Shown here in pieces: positions 1-8,790 of a DNA stretch of 64,000 nucleotides (positions are counted from its first letter, which is position 1; each line of letters begins with the position of its first letter). Origin of the DNA: CAWIJJ01 sp963836425 (GTDB lineage Bacteria; Acidobacteriota; Terriglobia; Bryobacterales; Bryobacteraceae); contig CAWIJJ010000017.1 of NCBI GenBank assembly GCA_963836425.1, positions 248,001 to 312,000 on the forward strand, read 5' to 3'. The position numbers were made by a program, and so were the translations under genes. Under the pieces are notes generated by a model. The model saw only the letters and a list, made by a program, of their open reading frames with translations. It made no database searches and was not told the DNA's origin.

Positions 1-1
1 G

Positions 2-697
2 GAGTATTGCGTGGCCCCAGCCGCCGTATGCCTGCCGGTCCCGGCGGGATGGAGCATGGAAGAGGCTGCCGGAATTCCGGAAACGTTCTTCACAGTCTGG
101 GCGAACGTGTTTGATATGGGCCGGTTGCGTGCAGGCGAGCGGTTGCTGGTGCACGGCGGCGCGAGTGGCATCGGGACGACTGCGCTCCAACTCGCCAGCG
201 CATTCGGAGCGGAGGTCATCGTCACTGCGGGCAGCGAGGAGAAGTGCGGGAAGTGCCTTGAGCTGGGGGCCGCTCACGCGATCAATTACCGGACTTCCGA
301 CTTTGCCGAAGAGGTGAAGCGGATAACTTCCGGCAAGGGCGTGGACGTAATCCTGGACATTATCGGCGGCACTTACACACAGCGCAACCTGGAATGCCTG
401 GCGATGGATGGCCGGTTAGTCCAGGTGGGCCTGCAACAGAGCGCGCAAGCTACCGTCAACTTACAAAAGATAATGCAGAAGCGCCTTGTCCTGACCGGCT
501 CCACGATGCGCCCGCGCAGCGTCGCGGAAAAAGCGGCAATCGCGCGCAGCCTCCACGAGAAGGTCTGGCCGCTGCTGGAACAGCGGCGGGTTAGGGTTGC
601 AGTGGACAAGGTGTTCCCATTGAGCCAGGTGCGGGAAGCGCACGAGTATCTTGAAAAGGGAGACCACTTCGGCAAAGTGATTCTTCGAGTCCGCTGA
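2..697 (+). CDS. Quinone oxidoreductase (MDR superfamily), 5' truncated
   Basis: C-terminal part (about 231 residues) of a medium-chain dehydrogenase/reductase of the PIG3/quinone-oxidoreductase type, which would reduce quinones or enones with NAD(P)H in the cytoplasm. The frame is open to the window edge, so the true start lies upstream; the GTG at 11 sits inside a conserved stretch (YCVAP..CLPVP) and is not the start. Seen: the Rossmann glycine motif GGASGIGTTALQLA, then GVDVILDIIGG and a C-terminal GKVILRV. No zinc-ligand cysteine cluster is visible in the part present. It ends two bases before the convergent TPR gene. Family assignment is secure; the substrate is unknown. Confidence 0.85.
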   Translation, partial: EYCVAPAAVCLPVPAGWSMEEAAGIPETFFTVWANVFDMGRLRAGERLLVHGGASGIGTTALQLASAFGAEVIVTAGSEEKCGKCLELGAAHAINYRTSDFAEEVKRITSGKGVDVILDIIGGTYTQRNLECLAMDGRLVQVGLQQSAQATVNLQKIMQKRLVLTGSTMRPRSVAEKAAIARSLHEKVWPLLEQRRVRVAVDKVFPLSQVREAHEYLEKGDHFGKVILRVR

Positions 698-699
698 GA

Positions 700-2508
700 T
701 CAGAGGGCAAAGCCGAGCCGCTTCAGCAGCGCCTGGAACCGCGGTTCGGCGCGCAGGGGATCCCACAAAGGGTGCATCTTCAGTCCGGTCAGTTGAGATT
801 CCCGGAGCTCGCAGCCCTTCTCCAGCCAGTCGAGCGCCTGCGGGATTTCGCCGAGGCCCATGTGAACTACGGCGAAGCAGGACGCTGGCACGTGGCGGGT
901 AAGAGCCATGGCCTGCAGCCTCGACAGGAATTCGCGCGCCTGCGCCGGGTTTCCAGCGAGCGCGTGGACTTGCCCGAGCGCGCCCAGGATGTTCGGCAGG
1001 TCGCCGGCCAGTTCGCGGGCCTTCTCGAGCATCGCCAGCGCTTCCGAGTGCCTGCCCATCAGCGAGTAGGCCCGGCCGAGCGAACTCCATCCTTTGTAGA
1101 AACCCGGGTCGAACGCCAGCAGTTCGCGATACAGCTCGACGGCCCGGTCGTAGCGGCGTTGGAAGAGCGTCGTGTAGGCTTCGCCCTCGCGAATGATAGC
1201 GGAGAGCGGATCAAGCTGCCGGGCAATTCCCACTTCCGACAGCGCCTCGTCGAGCCGGCCGCTGAAGGCGTAACAATCGACCGCCAGCCAGTGGTGGGCG
1301 GTGGCATATCCCGGGTTGAGGACAATGGCGCGGAGGTAGAGCCGTTCGGCTTCCTGCCAGTCCCAATTGTAGAGGCCGCGCAAAAAGGCAAGCGACGCGT
1401 GCGGCTCGGCCAGGTTGGGGTCGAGCTCTATGGCGCGCTCGGCGTTTGCGGCGGCCAGCGGGGCAGCCTCCGACGGCGGCATCATCCCGTAGTCCATCAA
1501 CAGGCTGTAGGCATCCGCGAGCCCGGCATGGGCGAGGGCAGAGGAGGGATCGGCAGCAATGGCGTTTTCGAAACAGGCGAGGCTTTGGCGCAGATCATCC
1601 GGCCCGCGCCGGTGGCTGATATAGCGGCCCTTCAGGTACCAGTCATAGGAACCGACGGAAGTTCTTCCGCGTCCCAGCGGAGCCGCAAGCTGCAAGCGCA
1701 ACGTATGCACGATGGCGCGGGCGATATCCTCCTGGATCGCGAAAACATCCTGCGTGCGGCGGTCGAAGGTCTCCGACCACAGGTAGACGCCGGTTGCCGT
1801 GTCGATCAACTGCGCGCGCACGCGGAGGCTGGCGCCCGCAATCCGGACGCTTCCCGTTACCACCGTGCCAGCCTGGAGCTGCTCGCGAATCATATGAAGA
1901 TCGTGCTGCCGGCCCCGAAGCTGGGCGGCCGTGTTCCAGGCCATCACCCGCAGGCCGGGCAGTCGCGTAAGCGCGTGAATCAGCTCTTCGGTCAGGCCGT
2001 CGCTGAAATATTCGGTCTCTTCGCCCGGGCTCAGGTTGAGGAAGGGCAGAACAGCGGTGGCCAGCGGCGCCGCGAGCGCCGGCGCCTGTACAACCAGCTC
2101 TGCCGGAGCCCGAAGGCGGAATTGCGGCGTGTATCCGCCCACCGCAAACTCGATGACAATCGGATCGTTCGAGCCGTCGCCCTGGTAATACTGGTGCAGC
2201 TTCGCGCGCAGGCGGCGCGCCTCCACGCGCACGATGGGATCGACGCGCGGATCGTAGGCGTGTTTGCGGTCGAACACCTCGACGCCGATCAGGTACTCCT
2301 TGAGTTCCGAGCCGCGGCCTTCAAGTTCGCGCTCCACAGCGAGGCGCAGGAAGCGGCACATGCGACTGGAGCGAGCGAACAGAGCGTGATTCAGGATCTT
2401 CTCGAGCTGCCGCCGTACGGAAGAATTTTGGATCGCCGCCTGCTTCGCCTCTGACACGGATATGGTCTCTATTCTACGCCGAATAGCCGCCGCTCCCCGC
2501 CGCCGCAC
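700..2508 (-). CDS. TPR protein with N-terminal regulatory-like region and TolB-like domain
   Basis: 602-residue protein of a type common in Acidobacteria. Residues about 25-130 carry the conserved block (RRQLEKIL..FARS.. then LKEYLIGVEVFDR, DPIVRVEARRLR) often annotated as a regulatory or winged-helix-like N-terminus. Residues about 150-270 resemble the TolB/FlgO-like domain found in adenylate-cyclase-type TPR proteins (AVLPFLNLSPGEETEYFSDGLTEELI). From about 290 to the end are several tetratricopeptide repeats (ALAHAGLADAYSLL, ATAHHWLAVDCYAFSGRLDEAL, GWSSLGRAYSLMGRHSEALAML). No catalytic residues are recognised. It is probably a cytoplasmic protein-interaction or signalling protein. The start may be later, near the V/M residues around position 18. 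It is divergent from the ABC exporter, with 39 bp between them. Confidence 0.75.
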   Translation of the reverse strand: MRRRGAAAIRRRIETISVSEAKQAAIQNSSVRRQLEKILNHALFARSSRMCRFLRLAVERELEGRGSELKEYLIGVEVFDRKHAYDPRVDPIVRVEARRLRAKLHQYYQGDGSNDPIVIEFAVGGYTPQFRLRAPAELVVQAPALAAPLATAVLPFLNLSPGEETEYFSDGLTEELIHALTRLPGLRVMAWNTAAQLRGRQHDLHMIREQLQAGTVVTGSVRIAGASLRVRAQLIDTATGVYLWSETFDRRTQDVFAIQEDIARAIVHTLRLQLAAPLGRGRTSVGSYDWYLKGRYISHRRGPDDLRQSLACFENAIAADPSSALAHAGLADAYSLLMDYGMMPPSEAAPLAAANAERAIELDPNLAEPHASLAFLRGLYNWDWQEAERLYLRAIVLNPGYATAHHWLAVDCYAFSGRLDEALSEVGIARQLDPLSAIIREGEAYTTLFQRRYDRAVELYRELLAFDPGFYKGWSSLGRAYSLMGRHSEALAMLEKARELAGDLPNILGALGQVHALAGNPAQAREFLSRLQAMALTRHVPASCFAVVHMGLGEIPQALDWLEKGCELRESQLTGLKMHPLWDPLRAEPRFQALLKRLGFAL

Positions 2509-2547
2509 GAAATGTTAAATTGGGTGCGGCCATAAGGAATCGACGCC

Positions 2548-3309
2548 ATGGTGGAATTCGATAGAGTGCTCTTCAGTTACAACCAGGTGGAAGTACTGCA
2601 TGAGATTTCCTTTTCCCTGAAGCCTGGACAAGTAGTGGGGCTGCTGGGGCCGAACGGCGCGGGCAAGAGCACGAGCATCAAGATCATCGCCGGGATACTG
2701 ACGGCGGGCAGCGGCGTGGTTCGCGTGGCGGGAATGCCGCTGCCCGAGCAGGCGGTGGCGGTGAAGCAGCGGATCGGCTACGTTCCCGAGGCCGCGGTCC
2801 TCTTCGAAAGCCTCACCGGCCAGGAGTTTCTGGAGTTATGCGGACGGCTGCACGAAGTGGACGAAGAAACACTCCAGGCGCGCATCCGCGATTTTCTGGA
2901 AACCTTCGGACTCACGTCAGACCGCAGCAGCCGTCTCGATGCTTACTCGAAAGGCATGCGGCAGAAGATATTAATCGCCGCCGCGCTGCTGCACAATCCG
3001 GACCTGATCCTGCTCGACGAACCGTTATCGGGCCTCGATGTACATACCGCGATCCTGATTAAGGACCTGCTCGCCGCGCTGGCAAAGACGGGCAAAACGA
3101 TTCTCTACAGTTCACACGTGTTAGATGTCGTGGAGAAGATCTGCGACCGCGTGCTGATTATCCACAAGGGCAGGCTGATCGCGGACGATACTCCGGAGGT
3201 GTTGAAAGCCGGCGCGGGCGAGACCACGCTCGAAGGCGTTTTTCGCAAGCTCACCGATACATCGGATGTGGCGCCGGCGGTGGCGCGCATCGTGGCGGGC
3301 CTGCAATGA
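2548..3309 (+). CDS. ABC transporter ATP-binding protein
   Basis: 253-residue ATPase subunit of an ABC exporter. Walker A is GPNGAGKST at residues 34-42, the signature loop is YSKGMRQK at about 128-135 (a divergent 'LSGGQ' as in the ABC-2/CcmA-like group), and Walker B with the catalytic glutamate is LILLDEPLSGLD. The switch histidine follows in YSSHVLD. An AAGGAA motif lies 9 bases before the ATG. Its TGA overlaps the ATG of the downstream permease (ATGA), so the two are translationally coupled and form one transporter. The substrate cannot be read from the sequence. Confidence 0.93.
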   Translation: MVEFDRVLFSYNQVEVLHEISFSLKPGQVVGLLGPNGAGKSTSIKIIAGILTAGSGVVRVAGMPLPEQAVAVKQRIGYVPEAAVLFESLTGQEFLELCGRLHEVDEETLQARIRDFLETFGLTSDRSSRLDAYSKGMRQKILIAAALLHNPDLILLDEPLSGLDVHTAILIKDLLAALAKTGKTILYSSHVLDVVEKICDRVLIIHKGRLIADDTPEVLKAGAGETTLEGVFRKLTDTSDVAPAVARIVAGLQ

Positions 3310-4883
3310 ACCGGATTCTCGAATGGCTGCATGTGGATGCGAAGCGCTTCCGGCTGCTGAACAATCTTTTCTGGGAACTGAGCGAGCGTCGTGAATTCAT
3401 GACTCAGCTTGGGCGCGAGGGCATGAGCTTGAAGATCGCCGCCTGCCTGTATGCAGTTCTTTCGGCAATTCTCAGCCTGCTGCAGATCAAAGCCGGAGCG
3501 ACGGCAGCCGGCTATTTCTCCATTTCGATGTTAATGACCGCCTTCCTCCTGCTCTGTATCCTCGTTTCGGAAACCAGCAATAGTCTGGTAAACCCGGTGG
3601 AAGGACTGGTGCTGGCGCATCAGCCGATCGACGGCGCCACCTACATCGCGGCGAAGCTCATACACCTCGCTCGCATTGTGGCATACCTCTCGCTGGGCTT
3701 CGGAGTGCCCGGCGCGATCTGCGGCCTTTGGGTCAAAGGCACCGGCTGGAGTTATCCGCTATTACACCTGGGCGCGGCCTATCTGACCGGCCTTGCGGCA
3801 GCTCTCTTTTCCTGCGCGGTCTTCGGCTGGCTGATGCGATTCGTCCCGCCATCGAGACTGAAATCGGTGGGTCAGACGGCCGAAATCGTGCCATGGTTCG
3901 CGATGATGTTCGCGAGCCAGGGCGCGCGCTTCCTGCGCAACTTACGGGTACCGTTGTGGCTTCCAATTCCCGCGGTGCCGCGCATCTGGCTGTTGGCCGC
4001 CGGCATCGCGGCAATGGTGCTGGTTGTTGTGTTCGGCATTCGCTCGCTTTCCGTGGACTACCTGGTCCGCGTTTCGAGCATCGTTCAGGGGTCCGCCAAA
4101 CAAAGGCGGAAGCCGCGGTGGAAAGGGCTGGGGGACGCGGTGGAGAGTATTTACGGCGCGGCCGGCCGGGCCGGGTACGAGTATCTGGGCCGGCTGATGT
4201 GGCGCGACTGGCAGTTTCGACGTCAACTGATTCCGATGGCTCCCTCCGCCGTCATGCTTGGCGCCATGTTGGTGGACAGCCTTTGGAAGCCGCCGTTCGG
4301 CAGCAGGTTCACTGCCGCGCAGTTCTTTCCGCACGTGTGCGGCGGCGTTCTGTTTCTGCTGTGCAGCGTCCTGCGCTTCGGCAGTCATCCAAAAGGCGTA
4401 TGGGTTCTGTTGCTTGCGCCCGGACGGGTCCTGGGCCGGTTCGCGTGCGGCATTCACGCGTACCTGTGGACCTGGCTGCTATTGGCTCCTCACCTGGTGC
4501 TGCTGGCGGTGCTCGTCTGGACCTGGGGTCCGTGGCAGGCCTTTCTGTTTACAGCATTCAGCCTGGCGGTAGGTTCCTGCTACCTGGCGGCGGAAGTACG
4601 GATGATCGAGTACGCGCCGTTTTCCCGGCCGGCGCAGGCCGCGAGCAACCTGGGACTGCTCGGCCTAATGGCATTGGGAGGGCTGATCATCGCTGTGGCC
4701 GTGGCATTGCAGCATTTTCTCCTGTTCCGCTCGCCGGCGGCGGTGGCCGCGGCCACCCTGATCCTGGCGGGCGCGGTGGTGCCGCTCACCCGCCGTTCGC
4801 TCGACTCCTTCGAGGGTTCGATGCGCTACAACCTGGGGCTCGAATCCGAAGAGGTGGGCAGGCTCTACGTTGAAGTGGTCTGA
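3306..4883 (+). CDS. ABC transporter permease (ABC-2-like)
   Basis: 525-residue integral membrane protein, start coupled by ATGA overlap to the ATPase upstream. About ten hydrophobic segments are visible (for example AACLYAVLSAILSLLQI, LLGLMALGGLIIAVAVALQ), separated by a cytoplasmic loop near residues 260-300 rich in basic residues (KQRRKPRWKGL). This fits the membrane half of a two-gene ABC exporter. No periplasmic-binding protein is nearby, so export is more likely than import. Its last 19 bases overlap the end of the convergent debranching enzyme gene. Confidence 0.85.
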   Translation: MNRILEWLHVDAKRFRLLNNLFWELSERREFMTQLGREGMSLKIAACLYAVLSAILSLLQIKAGATAAGYFSISMLMTAFLLLCILVSETSNSLVNPVEGLVLAHQPIDGATYIAAKLIHLARIVAYLSLGFGVPGAICGLWVKGTGWSYPLLHLGAAYLTGLAAALFSCAVFGWLMRFVPPSRLKSVGQTAEIVPWFAMMFASQGARFLRNLRVPLWLPIPAVPRIWLLAAGIAAMVLVVVFGIRSLSVDYLVRVSSIVQGSAKQRRKPRWKGLGDAVESIYGAAGRAGYEYLGRLMWRDWQFRRQLIPMAPSAVMLGAMLVDSLWKPPFGSRFTAAQFFPHVCGGVLFLLCSVLRFGSHPKGVWVLLLAPGRVLGRFACGIHAYLWTWLLLAPHLVLLAVLVWTWGPWQAFLFTAFSLAVGSCYLAAEVRMIEYAPFSRPAQAASNLGLLGLMALGGLIIAVAVALQHFLLFRSPAAVAAATLILAGAVVPLTRRSLDSFEGSMRYNLGLESEEVGRLYVEVV

Positions 4884-6913
4884 GCCGTCTTGACCCAGCA
4901 GCGCAAAACCTCGGCCACGCTCCACGCCTGTGCCACGCAACCACGCGGCGTGTACGGCGGCTCCGCATCATAGATCTCGCTGATGCTCCCGATGCACTGG
5001 TCATCAAGGTGCGGCGCAAAGCCCTCGAGCAGCTTCCGCGCTTCGGCGTTCTCCCCCGGATGCAGCTTGAGCCAGGCATCGATGTACGGGCCGATCAGCC
5101 ACGCCCAAACCGTGCCCTGATGGTAGGCGGCATCGCGCGAGCGCAGGTCGCCGTAATATTTCGCCTTGTAGTCCGGACTGCCCGGAGCGAGCGAACGGAG
5201 CCCCACCGGAGTGAGCAGCTTCCGCGTGACCACGTCCATCACCGCGCTCCAGCGTGAGGGATCGAGGACGGGGTTGTCGAGTGAGATGGCCAGCACCTGG
5301 TTGGGCCGGCAGGAGTTGTCGTTGCCGCCGTTTTCGGCATCCACGACATCGTAGAGGTAACCGCCCTCCTCATACCAGAAACGGCGGTTGAAAGATTCGC
5401 GCGTGCGCGCGGCGTGTTCGGCGGCCTGCCTGGCGAGCCCGTCATCGCCCTGCCCTCTCGCCCACTTTTCCAGCAGGCAGAGCGCGTTGTACCAGAGGGC
5501 GTTGATTTCGACCGCCTTGCCGCGCCGCGGAGTCACCACCCAGTCGTCCACCTTGGCGTCCATCCAGGTGAGCTGATAGCCCTGTTGGCCCTGCCGCAGG
5601 AGCCCGTCCGCCGGATCGACGCAAATGCCGAACCGCGTGCCCTCGATGTGACGATTGACAATATCAGCAAGCTTCGGAAGCAGCATTTGAAGCGTGGTGA
5701 GGTCTCCTGTGAGGGCCGTATATCGCTCGATGGCGTGGAAGAACCAGAGCGTCGCGTCGGCGGTGTGGTAGAGACCTTCCTTCTCGCCTTCCGGAAACAT
5801 GTTGGGGATCAGCCCGTCGCGGATGTAGTGGGCGAACGTGCGAAGGATCCAGCCGGCCTCGTTGCGGCGTCCGGTGGAAAGCGTGAGGCCCTCCAGGCTG
5901 ATCATGGTATCGCGGCCCCAGTCGGTGAACCAGTGGTATCCGGCGATCACGGTGCGCACTTCGTCACCGGAGGCGCGGGCTCGGGCCGCGTCCTCCACGC
6001 GTCCAACCGGGGTGATCAAAAACTGGTCCGCGGCGAACACCAGTTCGGCGGCAGGGCCGCTCTTCGCCGCGGGATCGGCGGCCGCCAGCATGAGCCGCCT
6101 GCGGTCCGTCTCCGCCCGGAAAGCGGCTTCCGAATTCAGGGCATGCACGGTTTCCCAGGATTCGGTGGATGCGACCAGCGTGACCGAATCGCCTTCGCCG
6201 AGGTCCGAGCGGAAGTATCCGGGACTCCACAGCGAGCCTTCCCATTCGTAGCCGCGGTTTCGTTCGATCTGATAAGGAATGGAGGCGGTCTCCTTGCGGT
6301 CGAACGTGAACGCGGTCTTGGGACCAAGCAGGCGAAGCCGCAGGGTGGGCAGATCGGCGCTCGACCGGATTTCGAATTGGTCCTCGCAGACGTTGAGGAT
6401 GTATTTGCGACTGTCGGCCGCGCTCACCGCCGCATCGTGCGACCGGAAATGGATGGCGGGCCGCAGCCCCAGGCGCAGTTTGCCGCTTCCCGAAAGAAGC
6501 TGGTAAACGACATGCACCGTATTCTGCCCGTGAGGCATCAGCAGACGCTTTTCGATAATGAAGCCATCCACTTCATAGCGCCAGACCGGCAGGCCGGCCT
6601 CTAACCGAAATTCGCTGACCGCCAGAATACTCTCGGGGGCGCTCCCCGCAAGCTCCGCCGCGCCCGTGTACACCACGCGCCGGTCCGGCAGCCGGAGCCG
6701 TTCGGAGAGCCCGTTGAGCATCATCATGCGGCCCAGGGGATTGGGCAGCGCTGCGATCAGCAGGCCATGGTAGCGGCGCGTAATCACGCCGCTCACTGTG
6801 CCCGAGGCATACCCGCCAAGACCGTTGGTGACGAGCCATTCCTCGCGCAGATGCGGATCGAAATCCGGCTCGCGGATCTCGCGCTTCGGTAATACGCGGG
6901 TCAAATCTGCCAT
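4865..6913 (-). CDS. Amylo-alpha-1,6-glucosidase (glycogen debranching enzyme, GH133-like)
   Basis: 682-residue cytoplasmic enzyme expected to hydrolyse alpha-1,6 branch glucose of glycogen. The N-terminal domain opens with EWLVTNGLGGYASGTVSG and RRYHGLLIAAL, the hallmark of bacterial GDE N-terminal domains. The (alpha/alpha)6 catalytic domain starts near residue 300 and has the family motif GYHWFTDWGRDTMISLEGL, followed by NMFPEG, WFFHA and the C-terminal YHQGTVWAWLIGPY. The start follows AAGGAA by 5 bases and overlaps the 3' end of treZ by 13 bp, so it is the third gene of a glgX-treZ-GDE operon. Length and motifs look complete. Confidence 0.93.
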   Translation of the reverse strand: MADLTRVLPKREIREPDFDPHLREEWLVTNGLGGYASGTVSGVITRRYHGLLIAALPNPLGRMMMLNGLSERLRLPDRRVVYTGAAELAGSAPESILAVSEFRLEAGLPVWRYEVDGFIIEKRLLMPHGQNTVHVVYQLLSGSGKLRLGLRPAIHFRSHDAAVSAADSRKYILNVCEDQFEIRSSADLPTLRLRLLGPKTAFTFDRKETASIPYQIERNRGYEWEGSLWSPGYFRSDLGEGDSVTLVASTESWETVHALNSEAAFRAETDRRRLMLAAADPAAKSGPAAELVFAADQFLITPVGRVEDAARARASGDEVRTVIAGYHWFTDWGRDTMISLEGLTLSTGRRNEAGWILRTFAHYIRDGLIPNMFPEGEKEGLYHTADATLWFFHAIERYTALTGDLTTLQMLLPKLADIVNRHIEGTRFGICVDPADGLLRQGQQGYQLTWMDAKVDDWVVTPRRGKAVEINALWYNALCLLEKWARGQGDDGLARQAAEHAARTRESFNRRFWYEEGGYLYDVVDAENGGNDNSCRPNQVLAISLDNPVLDPSRWSAVMDVVTRKLLTPVGLRSLAPGSPDYKAKYYGDLRSRDAAYHQGTVWAWLIGPYIDAWLKLHPGENAEARKLLEGFAPHLDDQCIGSISEIYDAEPPYTPRGCVAQAWSVAEVLRCWVKTAQTTST

Positions 6914-8763
6914 GTCTTTTCCTTAGCGGGGCGCAGGACCACGGCGGAATGGCCGGCGATGCGCCAGTTGTCGGGGCCATCCGGGAGGCTGGTTCCGGCG
7001 CCGTCATAATCGGGGTGCTCGGTGGAGAAAACCACTTCCCACAACATGTCCTCGGGAGGCGCAAGCAGCGGCTCGGGGGCCGGATCCGCAACAAGGTCCC
7101 TGCCGAGATTCACGATCAGCAGCCTGTCTCCTTCAGGGGCGAAGAAGCGGAGCACCAGCGCCTCGGCACCCAGCACGGCACCGTCAACCCCTCCTCTACG
7201 CTGTGCCCGAAATACCGGGTCTTCCCGCCGGAGGCGCAAAAGGTCTTTGTGCAGACGGTACATCGGTGCGTGGCTCTGCCGCTCGGAAAAATCCAGCTTG
7301 CAGGATTCAAAAGTGGCTGGATCGGCGGGGTTCGGAAAATGAGGCAGCATTTCGGGCTGGGCGAGGCTCCGAAACTGCGCCAGGAAGTGAACGCGGCCGC
7401 GGTGGACCTGCGTGGCCAGTCCGGGTTCGTGATCGGCGAAATAAAGAAACCGGGCGGACGAGGCAAACTCCTGCCCCTGAAAAAGCATCGGCGTTCCCGG
7501 AGCCAGAAGCAAAAGCGTGGTGATCGCCTTCAGGCGGCCCTTGTCCACGAGCCCGGCCAGCCGCTCGCTTCGCCCCGAGTTGGCGATCTGATCGTGATTC
7601 TCGATGAAGTTGACGAACTGTTCCGGGTCGAGACCCCACGCCGGAGTGCCGCGCCGTTTGGATTGCCACTTGTATCTCTGGCCCTGAAACAGGTAGCCGT
7701 ACTTCACGGCGGAGATCAACTCCTGGGGACTGCCTAGATAGTCCGTGTAATATGCCTCGTTGCGGCCGGTCACCGCAACCCGGGCGGTGTGATGGAAATC
7801 ATCGTTCCATAACGCGTCGAGTCCGCAGCCGCCCTGGCCCACGGGCCGCACCAGGCGGGTGTGCTGCGGTTCGTTTTCCGCCACGAGCACGGCGTGGCGC
7901 GGCCGCGCCGCCTCCCGGATGGCTTCCGCGATGGCTGCGATAATATGCTCGCCGGAGGAGTCGAAAATCTGCTGTGTGGCGTCCAGGCGCAGTCCGTCAA
8001 GATGATATTCGAGAGCCCAGTAGCGGGCATTCGCGAGAACCCATTCGCGAACCGGGCCGCTGCCCTCGCCGTCGAAATTGATCGCTTCGCCCCACTCGTT
8101 CTGGTAGCGGTCGGTGAAATACAAGTCGGAATACTGCTTGAGGTAGTTGCCGTTCGGTCCGATGTGATTGTAGACGACGTCGAGAATGACGCCGACGCCG
8201 AGCCGGTGCGCCTCGTCCACGAAGCGCCGGAAATCGTCGGGCCGGCCGTAGAGAGCGACGGGCGCAAACAGGCCGACGCCGTCGTATCCCCAGCCGAAGC
8301 GGCCGGGAAAATCGGCCACGGGCATCAGTTCGAGAAGCGTGATCCCCGCCGCGGCAAGCTCCGCGAGTTGAAGCCTGGCCGCCTCCCAGGTGCCTTCGGG
8401 GGTGAAGGTCCCGATGTGCATTTCGTAAACCACCTGACCGCGCAGGGAAACGCCGCCCCATTCCGCGTCGCTCCAGGCAAAGGCGGGATCGACGACCTCG
8501 GAAGGCCCGTGCGGTCCTTCCGGCTGAAAGCGCGAAACCGGGTCGGGGAAGGCGTCGCCGCCGTCGAGGCGAAAACGATAAAGGGAGCCCGGCGGTGCGG
8601 CCGCGGAGCCCGAGAAGTAGCCGTCCGCTTCACGTTCGAGCGCGACTGCTCCGGATTCGAGAACAACCTCCACACGACTGCGCTTCGGCGCCCAGACGCG
8701 AAAATGGGTCGTGCCGTCCGGCTGCGGCTCGGCTCCAACGGGTTGTCTGCGGGTAATTGTCAT
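6901..8763 (-). CDS. treZ: Malto-oligosyltrehalose trehalohydrolase
   Basis: 620-residue GH13 enzyme that releases trehalose from maltooligosyl trehalose. An N-terminal beta-sandwich (residues 1-100; HFRVWAPKRSRVEVVL) precedes the TIM barrel. GH13 regions are all present: DVVYNH (195-200), catalytic nucleophile D261 in GLRLDATQQ, acid/base E296 in LVAENE, and H390-D391 in FIENHDQ. The pattern GWGYDGVGLFAP and the Glu-Asn-Glu after strand 5 are typical of TreZ rather than of branching enzyme. It lies 27 bp after glgX and overlaps the next gene, consistent with one operon. TreY, which makes the substrate, is not in the window. Confidence 0.92.
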   Translation of the reverse strand: MTITRRQPVGAEPQPDGTTHFRVWAPKRSRVEVVLESGAVALEREADGYFSGSAAAPPGSLYRFRLDGGDAFPDPVSRFQPEGPHGPSEVVDPAFAWSDAEWGGVSLRGQVVYEMHIGTFTPEGTWEAARLQLAELAAAGITLLELMPVADFPGRFGWGYDGVGLFAPVALYGRPDDFRRFVDEAHRLGVGVILDVVYNHIGPNGNYLKQYSDLYFTDRYQNEWGEAINFDGEGSGPVREWVLANARYWALEYHLDGLRLDATQQIFDSSGEHIIAAIAEAIREAARPRHAVLVAENEPQHTRLVRPVGQGGCGLDALWNDDFHHTARVAVTGRNEAYYTDYLGSPQELISAVKYGYLFQGQRYKWQSKRRGTPAWGLDPEQFVNFIENHDQIANSGRSERLAGLVDKGRLKAITTLLLLAPGTPMLFQGQEFASSARFLYFADHEPGLATQVHRGRVHFLAQFRSLAQPEMLPHFPNPADPATFESCKLDFSERQSHAPMYRLHKDLLRLRREDPVFRAQRRGGVDGAVLGAEALVLRFFAPEGDRLLIVNLGRDLVADPAPEPLLAPPEDMLWEVVFSTEHPDYDGAGTSLPDGPDNWRIAGHSAVVLRPAKEKTWQI

Positions 8764-8790
8764 GGCAGCCCGTGAACGCCCGCGGCGGTC

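Noticed and set aside
772..2454. 560-codon frame antisense to the TPR gene
   Set aside because: Same GC effect. Its composition is His/Arg/Gln-rich without domains.
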